Part shown: in pieces, positions 6,681 to 12,808 of the stretch
Layout of the letters: each line of letters begins with the position of its first letter
Position numbering within the stretch: position 1 is the stretch's first letter
Assembly (NCBI GenBank): GCA_023264435.1
Contig: JAHFMK010000002.1
Span: forward strand, 1-18,331
Length of the DNA stretch: 18,331 nt
Source of the DNA: Candidatus Kaiserbacteria bacterium
Lineage (GTDB): Bacteria; Patescibacteriota; Minisyncoccia; Phycocordibacterales; UBA918
Reading direction: 5' to 3'
Notes under the pieces: generated by a model
Seen by the model: only the letters and a program-made list of their open reading frames with translations
Databases searched by the model: none
What the model was told of the DNA's origin: nothing
Translations under genes and position numbers: made by a program

Positions 6681-7106
6681 ATGTTAAAGATGCGTTTACA
6701 GCGAATTGGCCGAAAGAATGACCCCTCATATCGAGTGGTTGTTACGGATTCTCGCAATGGTCCAAAAGCAGGAAGTCATGTTGATACGATTGGTTCGTAT
6801 AATCCAAAGATGAATGTGTTCCAAGTTGATGGAGAGAAAGCAAAACATTGGATAAGCAAGGGTGTTCAGGTTTCTGATACCGTACACAATCTTCTCGTTT
6901 CGAAGAAAGTTATCGAAGGAAAGAAGAAGAATGTACTTCCACGAAAGTCACCAATTATAGACGAGGCAAAAATTAAAGCAGAAGCAGATGCGAAGGCAAA
7001 AGCTGAGGCGGAAGAAAAAGCCCGAATAGAAGCAGATGCGAAAGCGAAAGCAGATGAAATACAGCCAGAAGTTTCTGCGGAAGTAGCAGAAGAAGTTACG
7101 GTATAG
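6681..7106 (+). CDS. rpsP: 30S ribosomal protein S16 with Ala/Lys/Glu-rich tail
   Basis: S16 binds 16S rRNA early in 30S assembly. The core (residues 1-~83) is clear: MLKMRLQRIGRKNDPSYRVV, then DSRNGPKAG and the stretch around IGSYNPK. The start was set at ATG 6681 because MLKMRL matches the family's MVKIRL start and sits just after a strong promoter; an in-frame ATG farther upstream at 6642 lies on the promoter -35 box and is rejected. Bacterial S16 is often 80-90 residues. Here 141 residues include a low-complexity tail (~84-141) rich in Ala, Glu and Lys with the near-repeat EADAKAKAEA/EADAKAKADE, probably a charged helix and then an acidic end. Stop TAG. It is followed by a KhpA-like gene, as in many bacteria, but without rimM. 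Confidence 0.96.
   Translation: MLKMRLQRIGRKNDPSYRVVVTDSRNGPKAGSHVDTIGSYNPKMNVFQVDGEKAKHWISKGVQVSDTVHNLLVSKKVIEGKKKNVLPRKSPIIDEAKIKAEADAKAKAEAEEKARIEADAKAKADEIQPEVSAEVAEEVTV
6981..7050 (+). repeat. Short direct repeat within the S16 tail
   Basis: GAAGCAGATGCGAA occurs at 6981-6994 and again at 7029-7042, 48 bp apart and in the same frame, with similar flanks. It encodes the repeated EADAKAKA block and suggests the tail grew by a small internal duplication. Confidence 0.5.
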
Positions 7107-7127
7107 ATTATTGTAATATACGCAATA

Positions 7128-7163
7128 CAACATGCACCCGTGAGTACTCACGGGTGCATGTTG
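7128..7163. repeat. 36-bp perfect palindrome between rpsP and the KhpA gene
   Basis: Two 18-bp arms meet without a spacer at AGT|ACT; the left arm begins CAACATGCACCC. As RNA it would form a 16-bp stem with a GTAC loop. It follows rpsP by 21 nt and could act as a terminator, but no U-tract follows on the + strand. Its right edge overlaps the -35 box (TTGACG, 7161-7166) of the next gene's promoter, so a dimeric-protein operator is also possible. Confidence 0.75.
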
Positions 7164-7188
7164 ACGTATGAGGAGTTCTTGTTACCAT
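7161..7188 (+). promoter_or_regulatory. Upstream promoter of the KhpA-like gene
   Basis: TTGACG (7161-7166), 16 bp, then TACCAT (7183-7188) preceded by TGT as an extended -10. It would give a ~50-nt leader. The decamer gTTGACGTAT is also present in front of rpsP (6624-6633). Confidence 0.45.
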
Positions 7189-7232
7189 AGAGGGAGCACG
7201 TTCCTGAATGGACGTCACGACCGCTTAACAGA

Positions 7233-7238
7233 TAAGAT
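7233..7238 (+). promoter_or_regulatory. Proximal -10 of the KhpA-like gene
   Basis: TAAGAT ends 7 nt before the ATG at 7246; a weak -35 (TGGACG, 7209-7214) stands 18 bp upstream. This would produce a leaderless mRNA and matches the layout at several other genes in the window. Confidence 0.35.
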
Positions 7239-7245
7239 TTTATAT

Positions 7246-7596
7246 ATGGAATTAGATCAACAGTTTTTGGAGCAACTTGTAAAAGCACTTGTTGACCATC
7301 CAGAAAGCGTACACGTTAATCGTACCGTTGACGAAATGGGTGTACTGCTTACATTGGATGTGCATGCAGAGGATATGGGTAAAATTATTGGACGATCAGG
7401 AAATACAGCAAAAGCAATTCGTACTCTTCTTCGAGTAGTGGGTATGAAAAATGAAGCTCGAGTGAATCTTAAAATTAATGAGCCAGCGGGAGGGACTCGC
7501 TCTGCGGGCGCAGATACAATAATGGATTCAAATATTGATGAGGTGCAAAATAATCCAAAGTCTCTCGATGAAGCAATTGAAGGGTTGCGGATATAA
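7246..7596 (+). CDS. khpA: KhpA-like KH-domain RNA-binding protein
   Basis: KhpA proteins are small KH-domain RNA chaperone-like factors, often encoded after rpsP. The body matches well: LVKALVDHPESVHV, then the KH core EDMGKIIGRSGNTAKAIRTL with the GxxG loop GRSG, then ARVNLKINEP. The start was placed at ATG 7246 (MELDQQFLEQLVKAL), which gives the family's usual N-terminus; an in-frame upstream ATG at 7168 lies in promoter DNA with unrelated sequence. The protein is 116 residues where the family is usually ~75-85; the extra ~38 C-terminal residues (AGGTRSAGADTIMD onward) are acidic and unlike the KH fold. No Shine-Dalgarno sequence. The neighbour order rpsP-khpA-trmD supports a translation-linked role. 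Confidence 0.93.
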   Translation: MELDQQFLEQLVKALVDHPESVHVNRTVDEMGVLLTLDVHAEDMGKIIGRSGNTAKAIRTLLRVVGMKNEARVNLKINEPAGGTRSAGADTIMDSNIDEVQNNPKSLDEAIEGLRI

Positions 7597-7597
7597 A

Positions 7598-7640
7598 TAA
7601 AAGATACTTGCTATCTTTTAAAGCTTTCAAGCATTGAAAG
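7598..7640 (+). other. Two small hairpins after the KhpA-like gene
   Basis: TAAAAGATA-cttgc-TATCTTTTA (7598-7620, 9-bp stem) is followed directly by CTTTCAA-gca-TTGAAAG (7624-7640, 7-bp stem). Both are AT-rich and lie ahead of the GC-rich terminator at 7659. They may help termination, protect the 3' end, or belong to one structured 3' region. Confidence 0.45.
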
Positions 7641-7658
7641 AGTGATACTCAGATGTAG

Positions 7659-7689
7659 AAAATCCCGCGAGAGAAGCTCGCGGGATTTT
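7659..7689 (+). terminator. Terminator between the KhpA-like gene and trmD
   Basis: A 13-bp stem (AAAATCCCGCGAG paired with CTCGCGGGATTTT) has a 5-nt loop AGAAG and a T-rich tail (ATTTTGTTTGG). The A/T flanks on both sides allow function in either direction. It separates trmD from the rpsP-khpA transcript. Confidence 0.8.
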
Positions 7690-7726
7690 GTTTGGAAAAA
7701 AAGATAAATTATGCAACACTATGCGT

Positions 7727-8401
7727 ATGCATTTTCACGTCATCACACTATTTCCCGAAGTTTGTAAAGTATATACTGATGCGTCTATTCTTGGTCGTGC
7801 GCAAAAGACGGAGAAAGGGAAGGGTGCAAAGCATCGTGGAAGAAAAATAGCAGTTTCATATTACAATCCGCGTGATTTCACCAAAGATAAACATCATAAA
7901 GTAGATGGCCGTCCTTATGGAGGTGGTCCTGGTATGGTGATGATGGCAGAACCAATACTCAAGGCGTGGGAAAAAGCGGTCGGAAGAAAGAAGGATATCA
8001 AAAAGATAAAGACACTTATTATGTCACCGCGTGGAAAAATATTTGATACACAGATGGCAAAATCACTTGCACAAAAATATGAACACATTGTATTTATTTC
8101 AGGACGGTATGAAGGTATTGATTCTCGCGTGCAAAAAATTCTCAATGCAGAAGCAATTTCAGTAGGTGAGTATGTACTCACTGGCGGAGAGCTTCCTGCA
8201 CTCACTATTATTGACTCTGTTTCACGACATGTACATGGTGTGCTTGGCACATTTGAGTCACTTGAAGAAGAACGTGTATCGAGTGGAGAAATGTACACTC
8301 GTCCAGAGATGTTCAAATATAAAAAAGTGAAACATGGAGTCCCTCCTGTGTTTATGCGTGGTAATCATGCCGAGATTGAAGAGCGAAAGCGAAGTGTATA
8401 A
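7727..8401 (+). CDS. trmD: tRNA (guanine-37-N1)-methyltransferase TrmD, shortened
   Basis: TrmD methylates N1 of G37 next to the anticodon using S-adenosylmethionine, preventing +1 frameshifts. Family motifs are in order: HFHVITLFPE, then PRDFTKDKHHKVDGRPYGGGPGMVMM, the knot segment SGRYEGIDSRV, SVGEYVLTGGELPALTIIDSVSR and YTRPE. The start at 7727 gives the family's seven residues before LFPE; ATG 7721 (MRMHFH) is equally possible. Differences from E. coli TrmD: a Lys/Arg-rich insert after GRAQKTEKG, Glu in place of catalytic Asp169 (SLEEER for ATEDSF), an interdomain linker about 4 residues shorter that lacks Asp177, and a C-terminus ending at GNHAEIEERKRSV, so the last ~45 residues of the tRNA-contacting domain are missing (224 residues versus 255). 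Arg154 is kept. rimM and rplS, usual operon partners, are absent. Confidence 0.95.
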   Translation: MHFHVITLFPEVCKVYTDASILGRAQKTEKGKGAKHRGRKIAVSYYNPRDFTKDKHHKVDGRPYGGGPGMVMMAEPILKAWEKAVGRKKDIKKIKTLIMSPRGKIFDTQMAKSLAQKYEHIVFISGRYEGIDSRVQKILNAEAISVGEYVLTGGELPALTIIDSVSRHVHGVLGTFESLEEERVSSGEMYTRPEMFKYKKVKHGVPPVFMRGNHAEIEERKRSV

Positions 8402-8446
8402 TTTTTTTGTGTACACACAGTGTCATAGTTCATTTCAAAATTAGTG

Positions 8447-8452
8447 TACAAT
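8447..8452 (+). promoter_or_regulatory. -10 box of the membrane protein gene
   Basis: TACAAT ends 7 nt before the ATG at 8460 in the 58-nt gap after trmD; no clear -35 is seen. The word TTAGTGTAC around it (8441-8449) also occurs just before rnc (671-679). It predicts a leaderless transcript. Confidence 0.45.
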
Positions 8453-8459
8453 ATTACAC

Positions 8460-9215
8460 ATGGAAACAAAGAATCAGAATATTGATTTGACCCATCAAAA
8501 TCTACTCAATGATAGTGATGAACATACGAAAGCACTTCGTGTAGAGAAAGCGATGATTATTTCATTCATTATTATTGGTGCTATTTTTAATCTTCTGTTT
8601 CTCATACTGGAAAAAACTCTCGTAATGAAAGGTTTGCAATTTTTGGGTCTATTTATGGTTCCGGTTAATTGGTTGGTATATACAAGAACAGGTAATTTTA
8701 CGTTTGCTCGACATAATATGGTGCTCATGGGTATTGTTGCAATTGTACCCTGGTTGATTACTGGTGGTCCACAAGGTATTGGATTTATATGGATTGCACC
8801 GTATGTATTGTGGGCATTTTTTCTGACAGGTACAACGGGGGGAGGTGTATGGATTTTTATTACATTTACGATATCTATCATAATTTTGATGCTCGGTAAA
8901 TATGGAATAGTACCAATTGCATATTCTCCAATGGTATTATTTCAAATATTCATGATGGCATTTCTTACTGGATGCCTTGCCTATGCATTTGATAGGTCAC
9001 GCAGAATATATGAAAAATTTCTCATTGACCAAAAGAGTATACTTGCAACAACCAATGTGAATCTTCAAGCAGAAATTAAGAAAAGAGCAGAAACAGAAAA
9101 GTCACTCCAAGAACAAAAAAATGAACTTGAAAAAATGAACAAATTTATGGTGGATAGAGAATTAAAAATGATAGCCTTAAAAAAAGAGCTTTCAGCGCTC
9201 AAAACACAGCAATAA
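8460..9215 (+). CDS. Six-helix membrane protein with C-terminal coiled coil (sensor-like, no kinase)
   Basis: The 251-residue protein has a short hydrophilic N-terminus (1-30) and about six hydrophobic segments: ~31-50, 57-74, 87-101, 108-124, 129-146 and 157-177. A charged helical tail (~178-251) follows, containing AEIKKRAETEKSLQEQKNE and LEKMNKFMVDRELKMIALKK. The tail resembles the coiled-coil linker that in many sensor histidine kinases joins an N-terminal membrane sensor to PAS or kinase domains, but here the protein stops and no H-box or ATPase domain follows. It may therefore pass a signal by helix contact with another protein, or be a remnant of a longer sensor. It has its own -10 box next to the start and no Shine-Dalgarno sequence. 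The gene following on the same strand is rpoB, 360 nt on. The real ligand or partner cannot be told. Confidence 0.85.
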   Translation: METKNQNIDLTHQNLLNDSDEHTKALRVEKAMIISFIIIGAIFNLLFLILEKTLVMKGLQFLGLFMVPVNWLVYTRTGNFTFARHNMVLMGIVAIVPWLITGGPQGIGFIWIAPYVLWAFFLTGTTGGGVWIFITFTISIIILMLGKYGIVPIAYSPMVLFQIFMMAFLTGCLAYAFDRSRRIYEKFLIDQKSILATTNVNLQAEIKKRAETEKSLQEQKNELEKMNKFMVDRELKMIALKKELSALKTQQ

Positions 9216-9263
9216 GTGGTGATACACAATAAATAGGATATAGGAAAATAACCGCACATACAT

Positions 9264-9293
9264 ATTGACTATATTTTATGTATCTGGTACAAT
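9264..9293 (+). promoter_or_regulatory. Promoter of rpoBC
   Basis: TTGACT (9264-9269), 18 bp, TACAAT (9288-9293) with TGG as an extended -10: the best promoter in the window. It shares TTATGTATC and CTGGTAC with the rpsP promoter. Predicted start ~9300, giving a ~275-nt leader before rpoB. Confidence 0.65.
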
Positions 9294-9319
9294 CCCCGCC
9301 ATACGCAATACGATCACGA

Positions 9320-9412
9320 ATGAGTTCTGGATGTGCGATGTACATACAGGGGAAAGAGTCACTGAACAATGATAAAAAAGTAAGTGAGCTTTTTTATACA
9401 GAGACAGTGTGA
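9320..9412 (+). CDS. Possible 30-aa leader ORF ahead of rpoB
   Basis: An ATG-to-TGA frame encodes MSSGCAMYIQGKESLNND and continues to 30 residues. It begins ~20 nt after the predicted rpoB transcript start and has no ribosome-binding site. It also uses TGA, which no recognised gene here uses as stop. It could be a regulatory leader peptide but may well be chance. Confidence 0.15.
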   Translation: MSSGCAMYIQGKESLNNDKKVSELFYTETV

Positions 9413-9500
9413 ACATACCGATAACACTCTGAGTGTTGTCATAAATCAACACATCACGTGATGCACGTATTACTAAGAGAATAAATAAATGGAGCATACT

Positions 9501-9522
9501 GCACGTTTCGGCGTGTATTTTT
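9501..9522 (+). terminator. Candidate attenuator hairpin before rpoB
   Basis: CACGT and GCGTG form a 5-bp stem around a TTCG tetraloop (closing U-G pair), with a further G-U pair below, followed by TATTTTT. The stem is short for a terminator, but the U-run and stable tetraloop fit an attenuator. It lies 53 nt before the rpoB ATG, and its left arm can pair with ACGTG at 9456-9460 instead. Confidence 0.3.
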
Positions 9523-9555
9523 GCTGTCTTTATAGAAACTCATATTATTATTAAT

Positions 9556-9562
9556 GAGAGGT
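9556..9562 (+). promoter_or_regulatory. Shine-Dalgarno-like site of rpoB
   Basis: GAGAGGT stands 13 nt before the rpoB ATG at 9576, farther than the usual 5-9 nt. It is notable because most other starts here have no such site; rpoB is also the one gene with a long leader. Confidence 0.4.
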
Positions 9563-9575
9563 AAATACATTAAGT

Positions 9576-12500
9576 ATGATTAATACACCAAAGGGAGTAG
9601 AGGAAAAGAGTGTTGGAATGCTTCCAAAAAAACTATTTCAAAATTATCGTGATGCACGAGTATCACTTCCTGATCTTGTTGAGCCACAACGAGTGTCATA
9701 CAAAAATTTTATTGAAACTGGTCTCAAAGAAATATTCAAAGAATTTTCTCCGATCAGCGACTATTCAGAGAAAAAATTTGACCTCATCTTCAAGAAATAT
9801 GAGTTAGGAAGTCCAAAGACTACTCCTGAGCATGCACGTGCAAACAAACTTACCTACGAAGCTCCACTTCGTGCGAATGTTATCTTAAAAAATAAAACCA
9901 TTGGTGGCGAGAAGGAACAGGAGATTTTTCTCGCTGATGTGCCAGTAATGACTGATAATGGTAGTTTCATTATCAATGGAGTTGAACGGGTGATTGTGCC
10001 ACAGCTTGCACGTTCGTACGGTATTTTCTTTACGACAAAAGAGTCAAAAGGCCGAACATACTTTGGTGCAAAAATTATTCCTGCTCGTGGTGCATGGGTA
10101 GAAATCGAATCAGAAGCTGATGGTGTTATCTATGCAAAAATTGACCGAAAACGAAAGTTTCCGATAGTCTCACTTTTTCGTGTGCTTGGTGTACAAAATG
10201 ACAAAGATCTCTTGAAACTCTTTAAGGGTATTGAATATGCCGAAGAATATATTAAGAAATCACTTGAAAAAGATTCTGCAAAAACTGCTGATGATTCATA
10301 TATTGAAATCTATAAACGACTTCGTGATGGAGACCTCGCGACCGTAGAAAATGCTAAGGAGTTTGTGAATTCTATTTTTAGCCCAACACGATATGACCTT
10401 TCAGAGATTGGACGTCATCATTTTAATGAGCGATTTGGACTCGCCACTGATGCAAAAGCTGATGCACAACGAACTGTAAGTGTGGAAGATTTAGTAACTA
10501 TCATCAAAAATATAATTGTACAAAACCATACCAATGGTGCAATTGCTGATGATATAGACCACCTTGGTTTCCGTCGTGTTCGATATTTTGGAGAAATGTT
10601 GCAACAGCGTATTCGTGTTGGTATGACTCGTGTGAAGCGAAATATTCAGGACCGTATGTCTACCATAGAAGCTGAGACATCACTGCCAATGCAACTTATC
10701 AACCCACGACCGTTGCAAGCTGCAATCAAGGAATTTTTCACCACCAACCAACTTTCGCAGTTTATGCAACAACAAAATATGCTTGCTGAACTCGAAGGAC
10801 TTCGTACACTCTCCGCATTGGGACCTGGTGGTCTTACCCGAGAACGTGCAGGTTTTGAAGTACGAGATGTGCATACCAGTCATTACGGACGTCTTTGTCC
10901 GATACATACTCCAGAAGGTCCAAACATCGGTCTTATTCTTCGTTTATCAATGTATGCACGAGTAAATCGTTTTGGCATCATAGAGACACCATACGCAAAG
11001 GTTACCAAAGGTGTCGTGACTGACGAGATTGTATATCTTAATGCACATGAAGAGGAGCATTTCCATATTGCACATGCTGCAATTGAAGTTGCCGACGATG
11101 GAAAGATTAAGAAAGATATTGTTGAAGTACGATTTCGTGGTGAACCTCGAACAATCCCAAAGAAAGATGTTGATTATATTGATATTGCAACAAACCAAGC
11201 TTTTTCAGTAGCAACATCAATGATTCCATTTATTAACCATGACGATGCAAACCGTGCACTCATGGGTTCAAACATGCAAAAGCAGGCAACTCCATGTATT
11301 GTGCAAGAAGCACCATTTGTTGCAACAGGTATTGAAGAGCTCTCTGCACGCGACACAGGACGTATGCTTGTTGCCCACGAAGCGGGGGAGGTGGTTGAGG
11401 CAGATGCACGTCATATTGTCGTAAAGAATAAGGAAGGAAAGAAGAAAGAGTATGTACTTGCGAGTTTCCAAAGAACAAACGATTTTTCTGCTTTTTATCA
11501 TCGAACTGCGGTGACGGTTGGAGATATGGTAAAACGAGGTGACATACTTGCAAATACATCATCAACTGATGAAGGACAAATGGCACTCGGTCAAAACATG
11601 CTCGTCGCATTTATGAGTTGGAGCGGAGCAAACTACGAAGATGCAATTATTATTTCTGAGCGAGTCGTAAAGAATAGTAAGTTTGCAACAATTCACCTTG
11701 ATGAACTTGATGTTTCAGTGCGTGATACGAAGCTTGGGCCAGAAGTTACCACGCCAGACATTCCAAACGTGAGTGAGCAGAAACTCCGTAATCTTGATGA
11801 AGAAGGAATTATTCGTGTCGGAGCAGAAGTCCGTCCAGGAGATATTCTTGTGGGGAAGGTAACACCAAAAGGAGAGACACAACTCACTCCGGAAGAACGA
11901 CTCCTCCGCTCTATTTTTGGAGAGAAAGCGAAAGACGTAAAAGATACATCACTTCGTCTTGAAGCAGGAAAGCGTGGTCGGGTTATTGGTGTAAAGGTAT
12001 TCAGTCGTGAAAACGGTGATCAACTTGAGAGTGGAGTGATTAAACGAATTCATATTACCATTGCACAGGTTCGAAATGTTTCTGTAGGAGATAAGCTTGC
12101 AGGGCGACATGGAAACAAAGGAGTTATCTCCCGTATTCTTCCTGAGGAAGATATGCCTTATACCGAAGATGGAAAACCAGTGGATGTTATTCTTACACCA
12201 CTCGGCGTACCAAGTCGTATGAACCTTGGACAAATTCTTGAGCTTCACCTTGGTATGGCTGCACATACACTTGGTTATCAAGCAATCGTAGCACCGTTTG
12301 GTGGCGCAGGAGAAAAGGAGGTAAAGCAACAACTTGTTGAAGCAGGACTCCCTGCGGATGGAAAGATTTGGCTTCGAGACGGACGGTCAGGCGACACCTT
12401 TGCTCAGCGTATTTCAGTTGGATACATGTATATTATGAAACTTCACCACATGGTTGAGGATAAAATTCACATGCGTTCTATTGGGCCGTACTCGCTTATC

Positions 12501-12785
12501 ACTCAACAACCACTCGGTGGAAAGGCACAGGTGGGAGGACAGCGATTTGGAGAAATGGAAGTATGGGCACTTCTCGGATATGGAGCTGCGTATACACTTC
12601 GCGAGATGCTTACCATTAAGTCAGATGATATTGTTGGTCGTTCAGCTGCGTTTGATGCGATTGTCCGTGGAGAAAAAATCAGTCACCCACACACCCCCGC
12701 AGCATTCAATGTATTGGTTAATCAATTGCGTGGTCTTTCGCTTGATATTGATTTACGAAAAAACAATACCGCAGATTACCAATAA
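9576..12785 (+). CDS. rpoB: DNA-directed RNA polymerase subunit beta
   Basis: The beta subunit forms half of the RNA polymerase active-site cleft and the rifampicin pocket. At 1,069 residues it is compact (E. coli 1,342) because lineage inserts are absent. Family blocks appear in order: GSFIINGVERVIVPQLARS, the region near residues 389-415 (NQLSQFMQQQN to SALGPGGLTRERAGF), HYGRLCPIHTPEGPNIGL, the invariant active-site Lys region DKLAGRHGNKGVIS (~840-852), and near the end GGQRFGEMEVWALLGYGAA. Within the rifampicin pocket the residues equal to E. coli Asp516, His526 and Arg529 are Gln398, Gly408 and Thr411, while Ser531 and Gln513 are kept; this predicts poor rifampicin binding. The start ATG 9576 follows a Shine-Dalgarno-like GAGAGGT. 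rplJ and rplL, the common upstream neighbours, are not in the window. rpoC follows after 23 nt. Confidence 0.98.
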   Translation: MINTPKGVEEKSVGMLPKKLFQNYRDARVSLPDLVEPQRVSYKNFIETGLKEIFKEFSPISDYSEKKFDLIFKKYELGSPKTTPEHARANKLTYEAPLRANVILKNKTIGGEKEQEIFLADVPVMTDNGSFIINGVERVIVPQLARSYGIFFTTKESKGRTYFGAKIIPARGAWVEIESEADGVIYAKIDRKRKFPIVSLFRVLGVQNDKDLLKLFKGIEYAEEYIKKSLEKDSAKTADDSYIEIYKRLRDGDLATVENAKEFVNSIFSPTRYDLSEIGRHHFNERFGLATDAKADAQRTVSVEDLVTIIKNIIVQNHTNGAIADDIDHLGFRRVRYFGEMLQQRIRVGMTRVKRNIQDRMSTIEAETSLPMQLINPRPLQAAIKEFFTTNQLSQFMQQQNMLAELEGLRTLSALGPGGLTRERAGFEVRDVHTSHYGRLCPIHTPEGPNIGLILRLSMYARVNRFGIIETPYAKVTKGVVTDEIVYLNAHEEEHFHIAHAAIEVADDGKIKKDIVEVRFRGEPRTIPKKDVDYIDIATNQAFSVATSMIPFINHDDANRALMGSNMQKQATPCIVQEAPFVATGIEELSARDTGRMLVAHEAGEVVEADARHIVVKNKEGKKKEYVLASFQRTNDFSAFYHRTAVTVGDMVKRGDILANTSSTDEGQMALGQNMLVAFMSWSGANYEDAIIISERVVKNSKFATIHLDELDVSVRDTKLGPEVTTPDIPNVSEQKLRNLDEEGIIRVGAEVRPGDILVGKVTPKGETQLTPEERLLRSIFGEKAKDVKDTSLRLEAGKRGRVIGVKVFSRENGDQLESGVIKRIHITIAQVRNVSVGDKLAGRHGNKGVISRILPEEDMPYTEDGKPVDVILTPLGVPSRMNLGQILELHLGMAAHTLGYQAIVAPFGGAGEKEVKQQLVEAGLPADGKIWLRDGRSGDTFAQRISVGYMYIMKLHHMVEDKIHMRSIGPYSLITQQPLGGKAQVGGQRFGEMEVWALLGYGAAYTLREMLTIKSDDIVGRSAAFDAIVRGEKISHPHTPAAFNVLVNQLRGLSLDIDLRKNNTADYQ

Positions 12786-12808
12786 TCTTAGTCTTCTCAT
12801 TACATTAT

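Larger units (their letters stand above)
9300..9575 (+). promoter_or_regulatory. Long structured 5' leader of rpoB
   Basis: This is the only gene-free stretch over 300 nt (the gap is 9216-9575). Before the promoter, 9216-9263 shows nothing notable. The leader holds: ATAAAAAAG/CTTTTTTAT (9372-9397, 8-nt loop); GATAACACTC/GAGTGTTGTC (9420-9440, one G-U pair); GTGTTG (9433-9438), which can instead pair with CAACAC (9447-9452); ACGTG-ATG-CACGT (9456-9468); and CACGT-TTCG-GCGTG (9502-9515) running into TATTTTT. Mutually exclusive pairings followed by a terminator-like hairpin suggest attenuation or post-transcriptional control of RNA polymerase subunits. I recognise no known riboswitch or ribosomal-protein leader. 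Confidence 0.4.

Noticed and set aside
7168..7245. Upstream in-frame ATG that would lengthen the KhpA-like protein by 26 residues
   Set aside because: The added residues are unlike the family and are encoded by promoter sequence.
7688..7726. TTG start extending trmD into the terminator
   Set aside because: The extension begins inside the terminator stem and adds residues not found in TrmD proteins.
8408..8417. 10-bp palindrome TGTGTACACA after trmD as a regulatory site
   Set aside because: It is short, AT/GT-rich and not placed on a promoter box; chance is a sufficient explanation.
9276..9497. A 73-aa frame on the - strand in the rpoB leader
   Set aside because: No start signals or recognisable motif, and it lies across the strong + strand promoter and its leader.
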